Origin: Gammaproteobacteria bacterium
GTDB lineage: Bacteria; Pseudomonadota; Gammaproteobacteria; Steroidobacterales; Steroidobacteraceae
DNA: 56,598 bases
Assembly (NCBI GenBank): GCA_027366635.1
Contig: DAHXNE010000100.1
Coordinates: 1-56,598 of the forward strand
Reading direction: 5' to 3'
The notes under the pieces were generated by a model. That model made no database searches, was not told where the DNA came from, and saw only the letters and a list, made by a program, of their open reading frames with translations. The translations under genes and the position numbers were made by a program. Below are positions 1 through 10,714 of this stretch, piece by piece; within the stretch, counting starts at the first letter, position 1; each line of letters begins with the position of its first letter.

Positions 1-749
1 AGGCTGGCCAGATGCCGCTCGGCCGGCTCGGACAGTCCGGAGGGACAGAAATAGCGCGTGTCCTCGCGCACATACTTCGCTTCGTAATCGTAGAAGTTTC
101 GCGCCGTCTCGATCCGGATCGACGGCAGCGCCTCGCCCTGCAGCAGCGCCACGGTGTACTCCGCGCCGCTCACCCACGACTCGGCGAACACGCAGCGCTC
201 GACGGCGCGCGCGGCGGCGTAGGCGGCCGGCAGATCCTCGGCGCGCTCCACCTTGGTCATCCCGACGCTCGATCCCTGTCCGCAGGGCTTGACGATCAGC
301 GGCAGACGCAGGCGCTCAAGTGCGAGCTCGAAATCCTCCGGACCGTTGAGCTCGAGCGCCGGCGGCGTCGCCACCCCGCCGGCGTGGGCCAGGCGCTTGG
401 TGCGCAGCTTGTCCATGGCGATCGCCGAGCCCATGACCCCCGAGCCGGTGTACGGCACGCCCAGATACTCCAGCGCCCCCTGCACCGTTCCGTCCTCGCC
501 GCCCGGCCCGTGCAGGGCGATCCACACCCGCTCGAACCCCGAGCCGAGCAGCTCCAGCAGCGAGCGCGCGCGCGGATCGAACAGCTCGGCGGCGACGCCG
601 CGGCGCTGCAGCGCGGCCAGTACCGCCGCGCCGGACAGGAGCGAGATCTCCCGCTCGCTGGAGTCGCCGCCGGCGAGCACCGCGACGCGGCCGAACTCGG
701 CGCTCGATGCGGCGCGGTGCAGCCGGGCCGGGTCGTAATTCAGACGCAT
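1..749 (-). CDS. ddl: D-alanine--D-alanine ligase, 3' end cut by window edge
   Basis: ATP-grasp ligase that joins two D-alanines to make the dipeptide used by MurF; cytoplasmic. About 249 codons are present, and the family is usually 300-320 residues, so roughly the last 60 residues lie outside the window. The N-terminus shows the Ddl hallmark VAVLAGGDSSEREISL (glycine-rich, with the Ser-Glu-Arg-Glu signature), then ALHGPGGEDGTVQGALE and YTGSGVMGSAIAMDK, all typical of the N-terminal and central ATP-grasp lobes. The ATG at 749 overlaps the murB stop as TGATG, indicating translational coupling at the end of the visible dcw operon. ftsQ, ftsA and ftsZ would be expected just beyond the edge. Confidence 0.95.
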   Translation of the reverse strand, partial: MRLNYDPARLHRAASSAEFGRVAVLAGGDSSEREISLLSGAAVLAALQRRGVAAELFDPRARSLLELLGSGFERVWIALHGPGGEDGTVQGALEYLGVPYTGSGVMGSAIAMDKLRTKRLAHAGGVATPPALELNGPEDFELALERLRLPLIVKPCGQGSSVGMTKVERAEDLPAAYAAARAVERCVFAESWVSGAEYTVALLQGEALPSIRIETARNFYDYEAKYVREDTRYFCPSGLSEPAERHLAS

Positions 750-1645
750 CAGCGTGCCTCCCCCACGATGCGCACCTCCGGCCGGAGCAGCAGGCCGTGA
801 GCGCGCTCGACGGTTGCCTGCACGTGCCGGATCAGAGATTCGATGTCGTTGGCGCTCGCGGCGCCGTGGTTGATGATGAAGTTGGCGTGTTTGCTCGAGA
901 CCGAGGCGCCGCCGACCGCCGCGCCCTTCAGGCCGCTCGCCTCGATCAGGCGCGCGGCGTGATCTCCCGGCGGGTTGGTGAACACCGAGCCGCAGCTCCA
1001 CTGCCCGATCGGCTGGGTCGCGCGGCGGCGCTCGAGCAGCTCCCGCACCGCCGCCTCGCCCCCCGCCGGCCCCGACTCGAAGCGCAGCGTGGCGCCGAGG
1101 AACCACTCCTCGGGCGCCGGTGCCTCGACCTGCCGATAGCCGACGCGGTACTCGGTGGCGGACCGCTGGTGCTCGCGGCCGCGCCGATCGATGGTCTCGA
1201 CCGCGATCACGTGGCGCCAGGTCTCCTCGCCGAAGGCGCCGGCGTTCATGGCCAGGGCGCCGCCGAGCGTGCCCGGGATGCCGGCGAAGAATGCCGCCGG
1301 GCCCAGGCCCCACTTGATGCACTGGCGGGCGATGCGCGCGCAGGCCACGCCGCTCTCGCCCAGCACCGAGGTTTCCCTGAGCCGCTCGAGCCGATCGAGC
1401 ACGCCGTGCATGCTGATCACCACGCCGCGAATGCCGCCGTCGCGCACCAGCAGGTTGCTGCCCAGTCCCAGCCAGAACAACGGCACCTCGGCCGGCAGGG
1501 CGCGCAAAAACGCCGCCAGATCGGCCCGGCTCTCGGGCGTGAAGAAGATCTCGGCCGGACCGCCGACGTGCCACGAGGTATGCCGGCTCATCGGCTCATC
1601 GCGCCGGATCCGCGCCAGGAATTTCTCGGGCACCGCGACCGTCAT
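749..1645 (-). CDS. murB: UDP-N-acetylenolpyruvoylglucosamine reductase MurB
   Basis: FAD enzyme that reduces the enolpyruvyl product of MurA with NADPH to UDP-N-acetylmuramate in the cytoplasm. The 298-residue length matches the shorter type II MurB rather than the roughly 340-residue E. coli type. Visible features are the FAD-binding stretch [18 protein letters not shown] near residues 123-140, the catalytic-serine motif CGSVFTNP, and the C-terminal LRPEVRIVG carrying the conserved glutamate. The start overlaps the end of murC as ATGA and the stop overlaps ddl. Its substrate-supplying enzyme, murA, lies separately at 27-28 kb. Confidence 0.97.
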   Translation of the reverse strand: MTVAVPEKFLARIRRDEPMSRHTSWHVGGPAEIFFTPESRADLAAFLRALPAEVPLFWLGLGSNLLVRDGGIRGVVISMHGVLDRLERLRETSVLGESGVACARIARQCIKWGLGPAAFFAGIPGTLGGALAMNAGAFGEETWRHVIAVETIDRRGREHQRSATEYRVGYRQVEAPAPEEWFLGATLRFESGPAGGEAAVRELLERRRATQPIGQWSCGSVFTNPPGDHAARLIEASGLKGAAVGGASVSSKHANFIINHGAASANDIESLIRHVQATVERAHGLLLRPEVRIVGEAR

Positions 1646-3105
1646 GAGCGGCTCCGGGGCGCAAGCAACGCGGGCAGCTTCTGGGCCAGTCCGTGGGCGA
1701 CCGCGCTGATGTTGCCCGCCCCCATGGTCACCACCAGATCGTCGTCGCGGAGCACGTCACGCAGCGCCTCGGCCAGCTCCTCCACGCGCTCGACGAACAG
1801 CGGCTCGACTTGGCCCCGGCTGCGCACCGCGCGGCACAGGGCCCGCCCGTCGGCGCCGGCGATCGGCTCCTCCCCGGCCGCATAGACCTCCGTGACCAGC
1901 AGCACCTCGACGCCCGAGAGCACCTTGCCGAAGTCATCGATCAGATCGCGGGTGCGGGTGTAGCGGTGCGGCTGGAAGGCGAGCACGATGCGCCGGCCGG
2001 GATACCCCTGGCGCAGCGCGTCCAGCGTCGCGGCCACCTCGGTCGGATGATGACCGTAATCGTCGACGACGGTGATCGTCCCGGCGGCGGTCGCGATGTC
2101 GGCCACGTGCTGCAGCCTGCGGTCGATGCCCTGGAATTGCGCGAGCGCCGCGCTGATCGCCGCCTCATCGACGCCCAGATCCGTGGCCACCGCGATCGCC
2201 GCCAGCGCGTTGAGCACGTTGTGGATGCCGGGCAAGTTGACCAGCACCTGAAGCGGCGCAGCGGTGGGACGGTGCACCGTGAAGCGGGTCTGCAAGCCCA
2301 GGCGGCGCACATCGACGGCGCGCACGTCGGCATCGGCGCTCAACCCGTAGGTGAGCACCTGGCGGCCGACCCGCGGCAGAATCCGGCCAACGTGCGCACA
2401 GTCCAGGCACAACACCGCCAGGCCGTAGAACGGCAGGTTGTGCAGAAAATCGACGAAGCTCTGCTCGAGCCGGGCGAAGTCCCCGCCGTGGGTGGCGAGG
2501 TGATCGTTGTCGATGTTGGTTACGACCGCCACCAGCGGCTGCAGATGCATGAACGACGCGTCGCTCTCGTCGGCCTCGGCCACCAGGTAACGTCCCGAGC
2601 CGAGCCGCGCGTGGCTGCCGGCGCTCTTCAGCCGCCCGCCGATCACGAAGGTCGGATCCTCGCCGGCCTCGGCGAGGATGCTGGCGATGAGGCTGGTGGT
2701 GGTCGTCTTGCCGTGCGTGCCGGCGACCGCGATCGCATCGCGGAAGCGCATCAGCTCCCCGAGCATCTCGGCGCGCGAGACCACCGGAATGCGCTGCGCC
2801 AGTGCGGCGGCGACCTCCGGGTTGCACTTGGGAATCGCTCCCGAGACCACCAGCACGTCCGCGGCGGCGATGTGGTGCGCGGCGTGGCCGATGGCCACAT
2901 GCGCGCCGAGCGCCGTGAGGCGCTCGATCACCGCGCTGTTGCGCACATCCGAGCCCTGCACGTGGTATCCGAGGTTGAGCAGCACCTCGGCGATGCCGCT
3001 CATGCCGCTGCCGCCGATGCCGACCAGATGGATCGTCTCGATGCGCCGCATACGGTCGAAACCGCTCGGGGCGCCCCGCTCCCGCGCACTGCCGGTTCGG
3101 CTCAT
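1642..3105 (-). CDS. murC: UDP-N-acetylmuramate--L-alanine ligase MurC
   Basis: Adds the first peptide residue, L-alanine, to UDP-MurNAc using ATP. It has 487 residues. The N-terminal UDP-binding loop is [13 protein letters not shown] (about residues 29-41) and the Mur-ligase P-loop is GTHGKTTTT (129-137); DNDH and HHPTEV-type motifs follow. I chose the ATG at 3105 because it overlaps the murG stop as ATGA, like the other junctions here. It adds about 18 residues before the conserved region, and an internal ATG at residue 19 is an alternative start. A much longer upstream reading frame is only an antisense-like extension through murG. Confidence 0.96.
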   Translation of the reverse strand: MSRTGSARERGAPSGFDRMRRIETIHLVGIGGSGMSGIAEVLLNLGYHVQGSDVRNSAVIERLTALGAHVAIGHAAHHIAAADVLVVSGAIPKCNPEVAAALAQRIPVVSRAEMLGELMRFRDAIAVAGTHGKTTTTSLIASILAEAGEDPTFVIGGRLKSAGSHARLGSGRYLVAEADESDASFMHLQPLVAVVTNIDNDHLATHGGDFARLEQSFVDFLHNLPFYGLAVLCLDCAHVGRILPRVGRQVLTYGLSADADVRAVDVRRLGLQTRFTVHRPTAAPLQVLVNLPGIHNVLNALAAIAVATDLGVDEAAISAALAQFQGIDRRLQHVADIATAAGTITVVDDYGHHPTEVAATLDALRQGYPGRRIVLAFQPHRYTRTRDLIDDFGKVLSGVEVLLVTEVYAAGEEPIAGADGRALCRAVRSRGQVEPLFVERVEELAEALRDVLRDDDLVVTMGAGNISAVAHGLAQKLPALLAPRSRS

Positions 3106-4181
3106 GCCGCCCTCCCCAACAGTTGCACACAGCGCTCGGCGAACTCGGCGGCGGCCTCGGGGCGGGCGAGCGAGCGGGCGCGCTCGGCCATCTCGATCAG
3201 CCGGCCCCGATCGGCGCACAGGCGCTCGAGCTCCCCAGCCAGCCGCTCGGCCGTCAGCTCGCGCTCGGGAATGAGCACGGCGGCGCCCTGGCGCACCAGC
3301 AGCCGCGCGTTGCAGGTCTGATGATCGTCCACGGCGGCCGGAAACGGCACCAGTACCGCGCCGACTCCGGCGGCGGCCAGCTCCGCGACCGTCAGCGCGC
3401 CGGCGCGGCAGATCACCAGATCCGCCCAACCGTACGCCTCGGCCATGTCGGCGATGAACGGCTGTACGTCGGCGGCCACGCCGGCACCCGCATAACTGTC
3501 GCGGCATGCAGCGCTCCAGCGCTCACCGGCCTGGTGGCGCACCTGGAAGCGCACGGCGGCGCGAGCGAGCGCGTAGGGCACCACGGTGTTCAGTCGCACC
3601 GCGCCCTGACTGCCGCCGATGACCAGCAGGCGCACTACGGAGGCTTGCCGGGCCAGGCGCTGGCCGGGCCCGGGCAGCGCGCTGATCTCGCGGCGCACCG
3701 GATTGCCGATCGTCCGCGCGTGCACCTTGGGCGCGAAGGTGCCGGGAAACGCCTCGAGCACCTCACGCGCGAGCGGCGCCAGCGCGCGGTTGGTGAAACC
3801 GGCGACGGCATTCTGCTCGTGGATCAGCAACGGCCGGCGGGTGAGCCACGCGGCAATCCCGCCGGGCCCGGTGACGAAGCCGCCGAGTCCGACGACCACG
3901 CGCGGGCGCCGCCGCCGCATCACCCCGAGGGCCTGCCACAGCGCCACGCTGAGCCGCCACGGCGCGGCGAGCCGCGTGCGCCAGCCCTTGCCGCGCAGTC
4001 CGCCGACCGACAGCCATTCGATGGCGATGCCCTCGGCCGGGACCACCCGCGCCTCGATGCCGCGCCGGGTGCCGAGCCAGATCACCTCCACGGACTGCTC
4101 GCGCAGAGTGCGCGCCAGCGCCAGCGCCGGGAACACGTGCCCGCCGGTGCCGCCCGCCATGATGAGTATCGGGCCCCTCAT
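3102..4181 (-). CDS. murG: UDP-GlcNAc transferase MurG (lipid II synthase)
   Basis: Peripheral membrane GT28 glycosyltransferase that adds GlcNAc to lipid I to give lipid II on the inner face of the cytoplasmic membrane. It has 359 residues. The N-terminal glycine-rich loop is [14 protein letters not shown] (residues 10-23), followed by [14 protein letters not shown] and the [10 protein letters not shown] acceptor-side motif. The C-terminal domain has GGSQGA and the donor-binding [15 protein letters not shown]. The start is the ATG at 4181, which overlaps the ftsW stop as ATGA; longer in-frame extensions enter ftsW and are not plausible. Confidence 0.97.
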   Translation of the reverse strand: MRGPILIMAGGTGGHVFPALALARTLREQSVEVIWLGTRRGIEARVVPAEGIAIEWLSVGGLRGKGWRTRLAAPWRLSVALWQALGVMRRRRPRVVVGLGGFVTGPGGIAAWLTRRPLLIHEQNAVAGFTNRALAPLAREVLEAFPGTFAPKVHARTIGNPVRREISALPGPGQRLARQASVVRLLVIGGSQGAVRLNTVVPYALARAAVRFQVRHQAGERWSAACRDSYAGAGVAADVQPFIADMAEAYGWADLVICRAGALTVAELAAAGVGAVLVPFPAAVDDHQTCNARLLVRQGAAVLIPERELTAERLAGELERLCADRGRLIEMAERARSLARPEAAAEFAERCVQLLGRAA

Positions 4182-5371
4182 GCGGCGCTCTCGGTGTTGG
4201 CCCGCGCCGCGCCGCGGGTCTCGATCAGCGTCTCGTGGTGGATGCGCAGCACGATCCCGACCCAGACCAGGGTCGTGATCATGTTCGAGCGCCCGTAGCT
4301 CATCATCGGCAGCGGCAACCCCTTGGTCGGCAGCACCCCCATGTTCACCCCGATGTTGATGAACGCCTGCATGCCGAGCCACAGGCCAAACCCGGCGGCC
4401 AGCAGCTGATGAAAGAGGAGCCCGGCCCGGCCGGCGCGCGCGGCGATCTGGAACGACCGCCAGATCAGCGCGACGAACAGGGCGATGGTGAGCAGCGCGC
4501 CGGCGAGGCCGAGCTCCTCACAGAGCACCGCGAACATGAAATCGGTGTACGCCTCCGGCAGATAAAAGAGCTTCTGCACGCTGTTGCCCAGCCCGACACC
4601 GAACAATTTGCCGCGGCCGATCGCGATCAGCGACTGGGTGAGTTGAAAGCCGCTGCCATAGGGCTGGGCCCAGGGGTCGAGAAAGCCGGTGAGCCGCCGC
4701 AGACGGTACGGCGAGGTGACCGCGAGCACAGTGAAGGCGAGCGTGGCGATCAGGGTGATACCGAAGACGTGGCGCGGCCGCGCGCCGGCGAGGAACAACA
4801 TGCCGAAGCCGGTGGCGAACAGCACGAGCGCGCCGCCGAAGTTCGGCTCCCCGAGCATCAGGGCCGCGAACAGCGCCAACATCGCGAGCGGCTTGGCGAG
4901 ACCGCCGAACGAGTCGCCGAGCTCATCCTGGTGCCGCGCCGCGTAACTCGCCACGTAGATCAGGACCAGCACGCGCCCGATATCGGAGACTTGGAAGCTG
5001 AAGCCCGCCAGGTGCAACCAGCGCCGCCCGCCGTTGACCCGCTCGCCGAGCCCCGGCACCAGCACCGCCAACAGCAGCACCGTCGCCATGGCGAGCAGCA
5101 CGGGCGAGAGCCGCTCGAGCCGCTCGCACTTGAAGCAGAACGCGGCGACGCCGCCGGCCACTCCGATCATCACCGCGACGATCTGCCGCTCGATGAAATA
5201 GAACGGATTGCCGGTGTCGTGTCCGGCGATCGAGATCGACGCCGAGGTCAGCATGATCAGCCCGAACAACAGGATCGCCAGCACCAGCGCCAGCGTCACC
5301 GGGTCGACGAACAGGGCGCGGCCGCGCACGCTCGAGCGCGCGAACGACATCGGTGTGCGCTCCGGACTCAT
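4178..5371 (-). CDS. ftsW: Septal peptidoglycan glycosyltransferase FtsW
   Basis: SEDS-family polymerase of the divisome that works with FtsI (PBP3) on lipid II at the septum. It has 397 residues with about ten predicted hydrophobic segments and the SEDS signatures NGGRRW, GEPNFGGALV, NMGVLPTKGLPLP and MSYG. The canonical C-terminal SYGGSS is here SYGRSN, checked directly in the bases, which is an unusual substitution. The ATG at 5371 overlaps the murD stop as ATGA; a second Met at residue 8 is possible. It lies between murD and murG as in most gammaproteobacterial dcw clusters. Confidence 0.95.
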   Translation of the reverse strand: MSPERTPMSFARSSVRGRALFVDPVTLALVLAILLFGLIMLTSASISIAGHDTGNPFYFIERQIVAVMIGVAGGVAAFCFKCERLERLSPVLLAMATVLLLAVLVPGLGERVNGGRRWLHLAGFSFQVSDIGRVLVLIYVASYAARHQDELGDSFGGLAKPLAMLALFAALMLGEPNFGGALVLFATGFGMLFLAGARPRHVFGITLIATLAFTVLAVTSPYRLRRLTGFLDPWAQPYGSGFQLTQSLIAIGRGKLFGVGLGNSVQKLFYLPEAYTDFMFAVLCEELGLAGALLTIALFVALIWRSFQIAARAGRAGLLFHQLLAAGFGLWLGMQAFINIGVNMGVLPTKGLPLPMMSYGRSNMITTLVWVGIVLRIHHETLIETRGAARANTESAA

Positions 5372-6723
5372 GCCGGCAGCTCCCGCACCGCCTGCGCAAA
5401 CGACTCGCCGCGGTGCGCGTAGTCGCGGAACATGTCGACACTGGCGCAGGCCGGCGAGAGCAGCACGGTGTCCCCGGGCGCGGCCGCGCGCGCGGCCGCC
5501 GCCACCGCCGCCGGCATCGAGGCGCAGATCTGGCTCGTGCACACGCCGTCGATCGCCCGCGCGATGCGCTCGGCGTCGCGGCCGATCAGCACCACGTGCC
5601 GCGCCTTGCCGCGCAGCGCCGCCGCGAGCGGCGTGAAGTCCTGATTCTTGCCGTCGCCGCCGGCGATCCACACCAGCGGGCCGGTCATGCCGCAGACCGC
5701 CGCGAGCGTCGCGCCCACGTTGGTGCCCTTGGAGTCGTCGATATAAACGACGCCGCGCACCTCGGCGACCCACTGGGTGCGATGCGGCAGACCGGTGAAC
5801 TCCCGCAGTTCGGCCAGCATGGCCGCCCGCGGCAGCTCCAGCGCCTCCCCGAGAGCCAGTGCCGCCAGCGCGTTCGCCACGTTGTGCATGCCGCGCAGGC
5901 GCATCGCCGCCACGGGCAGCAGCGGCTCGCCGTGCCGCGCCAGCCACAGCCCATCGCGGGCCAGCGCGGTGTAGGCGGCGCCGGCGGCGCCGGCGAGCGA
6001 GAACCCGAGCACGCGCTGCCCAAGGCGGGTCATGCGGGCGACCAGCGCATCGTCGAGGTTCACGACCGCCGTATCACAGCGCGCGAACACCCGCGCCTTG
6101 GACAGAGCGTAGTCCGCCATCGACGCGTAACGGTCGAGATGATCGGCGGTCACGTTGAGCACCGCCGCGGCCTTCAGATCCAGCGACTCGGTGGTATCGA
6201 GCTGGAAGCTCGACAGCTCCAGCACGTACAGATCGGTCGGCCGCGCGGACCGCTCGGCGGCGGCCAGCAGATCGAGCGCCGGCTCGCCGAGATTGCCGCC
6301 GACGCGCACCAACAGGCCGGCGCGCGCCGCCATGCGTCCGAGCAGGCTGGTCACGGTGCTCTTGCCGTTGGTGCCGGTGATCGCCGCCACCGGAGCGCTC
6401 ACCGCCCGGGCGAACAGCTCGATGTCACCGCAGATCTCCAGGCCGCGGCGGCGCGCCTCGACGAAGAACGGCAGATCGAGCGGCAGACCCGGGGATGCCA
6501 GCACGTACACCGCCTCATCGAGCAGTTGCGGATCGAGCCCGCCGCAGCGCACCTCGATGTCCGGATCCAGCGCGCGCAGCTGCTCGAGCTGCGGCGGTAC
6601 GGCGCGCGTGTCGGTCACGGCGACGCGCCAGCCGTGGTCGCGCAAATAGCGTGCGCACGACAGCCCGGTTCGCCCGAGGCCGGCGATCACGGCGGTGGCA
6701 GGCTTGTGACCCGTGACGCTCAT
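5368..6723 (-). CDS. murD: UDP-MurNAc-L-alanine--D-glutamate ligase MurD
   Basis: Cytoplasmic Mur ligase that adds D-glutamate to UDP-MurNAc-L-Ala with ATP hydrolysis. It has 451 residues. The N-terminal Rossmann loop is [10 protein letters not shown] (about 13-22), the P-loop is [10 protein letters not shown] (117-126), and the central domain carries [11 protein letters not shown] and the [10 protein letters not shown] motif. The C-terminal domain includes the DDSKGTN motif typical of MurD. The ATG at 6723 overlaps the mraY stop as ATGA. Confidence 0.97.
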   Translation of the reverse strand: MSVTGHKPATAVIAGLGRTGLSCARYLRDHGWRVAVTDTRAVPPQLEQLRALDPDIEVRCGGLDPQLLDEAVYVLASPGLPLDLPFFVEARRRGLEICGDIELFARAVSAPVAAITGTNGKSTVTSLLGRMAARAGLLVRVGGNLGEPALDLLAAAERSARPTDLYVLELSSFQLDTTESLDLKAAAVLNVTADHLDRYASMADYALSKARVFARCDTAVVNLDDALVARMTRLGQRVLGFSLAGAAGAAYTALARDGLWLARHGEPLLPVAAMRLRGMHNVANALAALALGEALELPRAAMLAELREFTGLPHRTQWVAEVRGVVYIDDSKGTNVGATLAAVCGMTGPLVWIAGGDGKNQDFTPLAAALRGKARHVVLIGRDAERIARAIDGVCTSQICASMPAAVAAAARAAAPGDTVLLSPACASVDMFRDYAHRGESFAQAVRELPA

Positions 6724-7805
6724 CTGAGTTTCAAAGTCGCAAGTCCGGCGAGCACCAGGATCAACGAGATGATCCAGAAGCGCACGATGACCTTCGGCTC
6801 GGCCCAGCCCTTGAGCTCGAAGTGATGATGGAGCGGCGCCATGCGGAAGATGCGCCGGCCGGTGAGCTTGAAGGACGCCACCTGCAGGATCACCGAGGCG
6901 GTCTCGAGCACGAACACCCCGCCCATCAGCAGCGCCACCAGCTCCTGGCGCACCATGACGGCGACGACCCCCAGAGCGCCGCCGATCGCCAGCGCGCCGA
7001 CATCGCCCATGAACACCTGGGCCGGATAGGCGTTGAACCACAGAAATCCCAGACCGGCCCCGGACAGCGCCGAGCAGAAGATCAGCAGCTCGCCGGTGCC
7101 CGGGATCGAGGGAATCTCCAGGTAGTGGGCGAACACCGCATTGCCGCTGGCATAGGCGAAGATGCCGAGCGCGGCCGACACCAGCGCCGCCGGCATGATG
7201 GCCAGCCCGTCGAGCCCGTCGGTCAGGTTGACCGCGTTGCTCATGCCGACAGTCATGAGGTAGGCGATGAGAATGAACGCGGGCGCGGGCAGCGGCTCGG
7301 CGAACGACTTGAAGAACGGCAGAAACAGTGTGGTCTGGGCCGGCACGCGCGCCGTGTAATACAACACCGCGGCCACCGTCAGGCCCACCACGGACTGAAA
7401 CAGATACTTCCAGCGCGCCGGCATGCCGCGCGCATTGCGCACCACCAGCTTGAGGTAATCGTCGATGAAGCCGATCAGGCCGAAGGCGAGCGTCACGATC
7501 AACACCAGCCAGATCCGGCGGTTGGTGAGCTGCGCCCACAGCAGCGTGCTCACCAGCGTCGCCACCAGGATCAGCGTGCCGCCCATGGTGGGCGTGCCCG
7601 CCTTGGGCAGGTGGCTCTGCGGCCCGTCGGCTCGCACCACCTGGCCGATCTGGTAGCGCGACAGACGCTGGATCATCGCCGGGCCGACCAGGAGCGAGAC
7701 CACCAGGGAGGAGCCCATGGCGAGGATGGCGCGGAAAGTCAGGTAGGAAAAGACGTTGAACCCGGAGTGCCAGGCGACCAGCCGGTGTGCGAGCCAGTAG
7801 AGCAT
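6720..7805 (-). CDS. mraY: Phospho-MurNAc-pentapeptide transferase MraY
   Basis: Integral membrane enzyme that transfers phospho-MurNAc-pentapeptide from UDP to undecaprenyl phosphate, forming lipid I. Its 361 residues match the family length of about 360, with about ten membrane segments. Diagnostic motifs are [10 protein letters not shown], the aspartate pair in [21 protein letters not shown], and the C-terminal MAPLHHHFE metal/substrate loop. Its ATG abuts the murF stop with no spacer. It feeds MurG three genes downstream. Confidence 0.98.
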   Translation of the reverse strand: MLYWLAHRLVAWHSGFNVFSYLTFRAILAMGSSLVVSLLVGPAMIQRLSRYQIGQVVRADGPQSHLPKAGTPTMGGTLILVATLVSTLLWAQLTNRRIWLVLIVTLAFGLIGFIDDYLKLVVRNARGMPARWKYLFQSVVGLTVAAVLYYTARVPAQTTLFLPFFKSFAEPLPAPAFILIAYLMTVGMSNAVNLTDGLDGLAIMPAALVSAALGIFAYASGNAVFAHYLEIPSIPGTGELLIFCSALSGAGLGFLWFNAYPAQVFMGDVGALAIGGALGVVAVMVRQELVALLMGGVFVLETASVILQVASFKLTGRRIFRMAPLHHHFELKGWAEPKVIVRFWIISLILVLAGLATLKLR

Positions 7806-9191
7806 TCAGTGTGCCTCCGGCTGTCCGGCGGCGCCGAGCAGCGCCGCCACGACCCGCTCGAGCCGATTGATACGCGAGCCCTTCACGAGAATGCAGACTC
7901 CGGGACCGGCCGCCCCGAGCGCCGCGCGCACCGCCTCGATGAGCGCCTCGACCTGCGGGAACCAGCGCGCGCCGGCGCCGAAGCGCTCGACGGCGAGCGC
8001 CGCGAGCGCTCCGGTGGCGTACAGCCGCTCGATCCCGTGCTCGCGCGCGAAGGCGCCGATCTGCTCGTGCGCGGCCGCGGCGAATTCGCCCAACTCGGCC
8101 ATGTCGCCCAGCACCAGCCAGTGCCGCTGCGGGAGCGAGGCCAGCACCTCGATTCCCGAGCGCACCGAGCTCGGATTGGCGTTGTAGGAATCATCCAGAA
8201 TCCAGGCGCCGCCCGCGGTCTGCCGCGGTTGCAGCCGGCCCGCGACGGGCCGCACCGCGGCGAGTCCGGCGGCGATCTGCGCGAGGCTGGCGCCGGCGCT
8301 GGCGGCGGCGGCGGCGGCGGCCAGCGCGTTGAGGACGTTGTGCCGGCCGCCGAAGTGCAACTCGATCGGCGCGGTGCCGAGGGGGCAGGTGAGCGTGAAG
8401 CGGGTGCGGAATCCGTCGCTCGCGAGGCTCGATCGAAGCTCGCCGGCGTGAAAGCTCGCCGCGGGCGAGAAGCCGAACGTGACGCAGCGCGCCGCGGTCA
8501 TGCCGCGCCACAGATCCACAAACGCATCGTCGGCATTGAGCACGGCGGTCGCGGCCGGCTCCAGGCCCGCCACCGCCTCGCCCTCCGCGCGCGCCACCCC
8601 CTCCAAAGTACCGAAGCCCTCGAGGTGCTCGGCGCCCGCGTTGGTGATCACGCCGACCGTCGGGCGCGCGATGCGCACCAGCTCGGCGACTTCCCCGGCG
8701 CGATTGGCGCCCATCTCGATCACCGCGCTGCGCTGGCACGCCTCGAGCCGCAGCAGTGTCAGTGGCACACCGATGTGATTGTTGAGATTGCCGCGCGTCG
8801 CGAGGCACTCCCCGCCCTGGCCGAGAATGGCCGCGGTCATCTCCTTGGTCGTCGTCTTGCCGTTGCTGCCAGCGACACCGACCACGGGGATGGACGCCGC
8901 GGCGCGGCGGGCCTGCGCGGCGCGCTGCAGCGCCTGCAGCGCGTCGGGCACCACGATCTGCGCCACCGCCAGCGGCTGCTCGCGCTCGATCACCACTGCG
9001 GCGGCGCCCCGCTCGAGGGCCGCCGGCAGGAACTGCGCGCCATCGAAACGCGGTCCGCGCAGCGCGACGAACAGCTCGCCGCCCTGCAAGGTGCGCGTGT
9101 CGATCGAAACACCGGTGAACGGACGATCCTCTGCGCGCAGCACGCCGCCGCAGTCGTGCGCGAACTGAGCCAGCGTACGAGTGAGGCTCAT
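7806..9191 (-). CDS. murF: UDP-MurNAc-tripeptide--D-Ala-D-Ala ligase MurF
   Basis: Completes the UDP-MurNAc-pentapeptide by adding the D-Ala-D-Ala made by Ddl. It has 461 residues. The P-loop AGSNGKTTTKEM starts near residue 107; the central domain has the ANRAGE and NAGAEHLEGFG motifs, and the C-terminal domain has DDSYNANPSS and LGDMAELG, all standard for MurF. The ATG at 9191 overlaps the murE stop by four bases (ATGA). The run of alanines near residues 275-285 is a simple low-complexity expansion. Confidence 0.96.
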   Translation of the reverse strand: MSLTRTLAQFAHDCGGVLRAEDRPFTGVSIDTRTLQGGELFVALRGPRFDGAQFLPAALERGAAAVVIEREQPLAVAQIVVPDALQALQRAAQARRAAASIPVVGVAGSNGKTTTKEMTAAILGQGGECLATRGNLNNHIGVPLTLLRLEACQRSAVIEMGANRAGEVAELVRIARPTVGVITNAGAEHLEGFGTLEGVARAEGEAVAGLEPAATAVLNADDAFVDLWRGMTAARCVTFGFSPAASFHAGELRSSLASDGFRTRFTLTCPLGTAPIELHFGGRHNVLNALAAAAAAASAGASLAQIAAGLAAVRPVAGRLQPRQTAGGAWILDDSYNANPSSVRSGIEVLASLPQRHWLVLGDMAELGEFAAAAHEQIGAFAREHGIERLYATGALAALAVERFGAGARWFPQVEALIEAVRAALGAAGPGVCILVKGSRINRLERVVAALLGAAGQPEAH

Positions 9192-10714
9192 GCGCTCACC
9201 GCCTCGATCCCGAGCGCCGCGCGCACCACGGCCTGATCGCTGAACGGGCGCTGCTCGGCGCCGTAGGTCTGATAGGTCTCGTGGCCCTTGCCGGCAATGA
9301 GCACGACATCGGCGGCGGCGCTGCCGGCGAGCGCGGCGCGGATGGCGCGGCCGCGATCATGTTCGATGCGCGCGCCACGCCCGCCGATGCCGGCCAGGAT
9401 GTCCGCGGTGATGCGCTCGGGCGGCTCGCTGCGCGGATTGTCGTCCGTCAGGATGATCTCGTCGGCGAGCTCGGCGGCGATGCGCCCCATCATCGGCCGC
9501 TTGCCGCTGTCGCGATCGCCGCCGCAGCCGAACACCACACGCAGCCGGCCGCGGCAGTGGTGCCGGGCGTTACGCAGCGCCTTGGCGAGCGCGTCGGGCG
9601 TATGCGCGTAGTCCACGATGACCAGCGGTCGACCCGCCTCGCCGCCGAACGCCTCCATGCGTCCCGGCGCGGCGCGGCACTCGCGCAACGCGGCGCACGC
9701 CGCCTCGAGCGGCACGTCGGCCCCGAGCAGGATGCCGAGAACCGTCAGCGCGTTGTCGGCGTTGAAGTCCCCGATCAGCGGCACGGTCAGTGTCGTCTCG
9801 CCCCAGCTGGAGGCCACCGGGATGCGCATGCCGGCGCCGTGCAGCCGCGTGTGCCCGCCCCGCACCCAGCACGCCTGGGCGGGCAGCGGTGCGCGCGCCC
9901 CGCGCGCGGTGGCGATCAGACGGCCCCGGTCGGGGCGCGCGGCGAGCGCCGCACCGAATTCATCGTCGACGTTGATCACGCGATTGACGAGGTTGTCGGT
10001 CTCGAACAGGCGGCTCTTGGCACGCCCGTAGGCTGCCATGGTGCCGTGATAGTCGAGATGGTCGCGGGTGAGATTGGTAAAGGCCGCGGTGTGCAGCCGC
10101 ACGCCCGCGATGCGTCCCTGATCGAGCGCGTGCGAGGAAACCTCCATTCCCACCCAGCCGGCTCCGAGCTGGCGCAGCTCGGCGAGCTGGCGATGCACCG
10201 TGACCGCATCGCAAGTCGTGTGCGCGCTGGCGGCGAGCGCGCCCGGCACGCCGACTCCGAGCGTGCCCATGTAGCCGGCCGGCCGGCCGCAGCGCGCCAA
10301 CGCCTGCGCAGTCAGCCAGGCACAGGTCGTCTTGCCGTTGGTTCCCGTCACGGCGATGACCGAGAGTTGCCGCGACGGCCGGCCGAAAAATCGGTCGGCG
10401 ATCACCCCGGCGCGCGCGGCGAGCCGCGGCACGGCGGCGACGAACACCGTTGGATCGAGCGCCTCGAGCTGGCCGGCGGGTTCGGCCGGCGGCTCGTACA
10501 AGATCGCGCGGGCGCCGCGCGCGACCGCTTCGGCGGCGAATGCCAGACCGTGCCGCGACCGGCCGCGGCAGGCGAGAAACAACGTCCCGGGACTCGCCGC
10601 GCGGCTGTCGAGCGTGAGGTCGCGGATCTGCAGCGGCGGCGGCGTGTCGATCAGCCCGGCGGTCAGTTCGGCCAGCGGTCGGCCGGCAGACGAGTTGGGC
10701 GCGGCGGTGGTCAT
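9188..10714 (-). CDS. murE: UDP-MurNAc-tripeptide synthetase MurE (meso-DAP adding)
   Basis: Adds the third stem-peptide residue to UDP-MurNAc-L-Ala-D-Glu. It has 508 residues. The P-loop is GTNGKTT at 124-130, and the substrate-specificity motif DNPR at 425-428 indicates meso-diaminopimelate rather than L-lysine, as expected for a Gram-negative. KGHETYQ follows near the C-terminus. The start at 10714 overlaps the ftsI stop as ATGA. This agrees with mpl later in the window, which recycles a DAP-containing tripeptide. Confidence 0.97.
   Translation of the reverse strand: MTTAAPNSSAGRPLAELTAGLIDTPPPLQIRDLTLDSRAASPGTLFLACRGRSRHGLAFAAEAVARGARAILYEPPAEPAGQLEALDPTVFVAAVPRLAARAGVIADRFFGRPSRQLSVIAVTGTNGKTTCAWLTAQALARCGRPAGYMGTLGVGVPGALAASAHTTCDAVTVHRQLAELRQLGAGWVGMEVSSHALDQGRIAGVRLHTAAFTNLTRDHLDYHGTMAAYGRAKSRLFETDNLVNRVINVDDEFGAALAARPDRGRLIATARGARAPLPAQACWVRGGHTRLHGAGMRIPVASSWGETTLTVPLIGDFNADNALTVLGILLGADVPLEAACAALRECRAAPGRMEAFGGEAGRPLVIVDYAHTPDALAKALRNARHHCRGRLRVVFGCGGDRDSGKRPMMGRIAAELADEIILTDDNPRSEPPERITADILAGIGGRGARIEHDRGRAIRAALAGSAAADVVLIAGKGHETYQTYGAEQRPFSDQAVVRAALGIEAVSA

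Noticed and set aside
6822..9236. 804-codon plus-strand open frame opposite mraY, murF and part of murE
   Set aside because: It is antisense to well-conserved enzymes, and its composition (Arg/His/Gln/Ala-rich, no motifs) is typical for the mirror frame of GC-rich genes.
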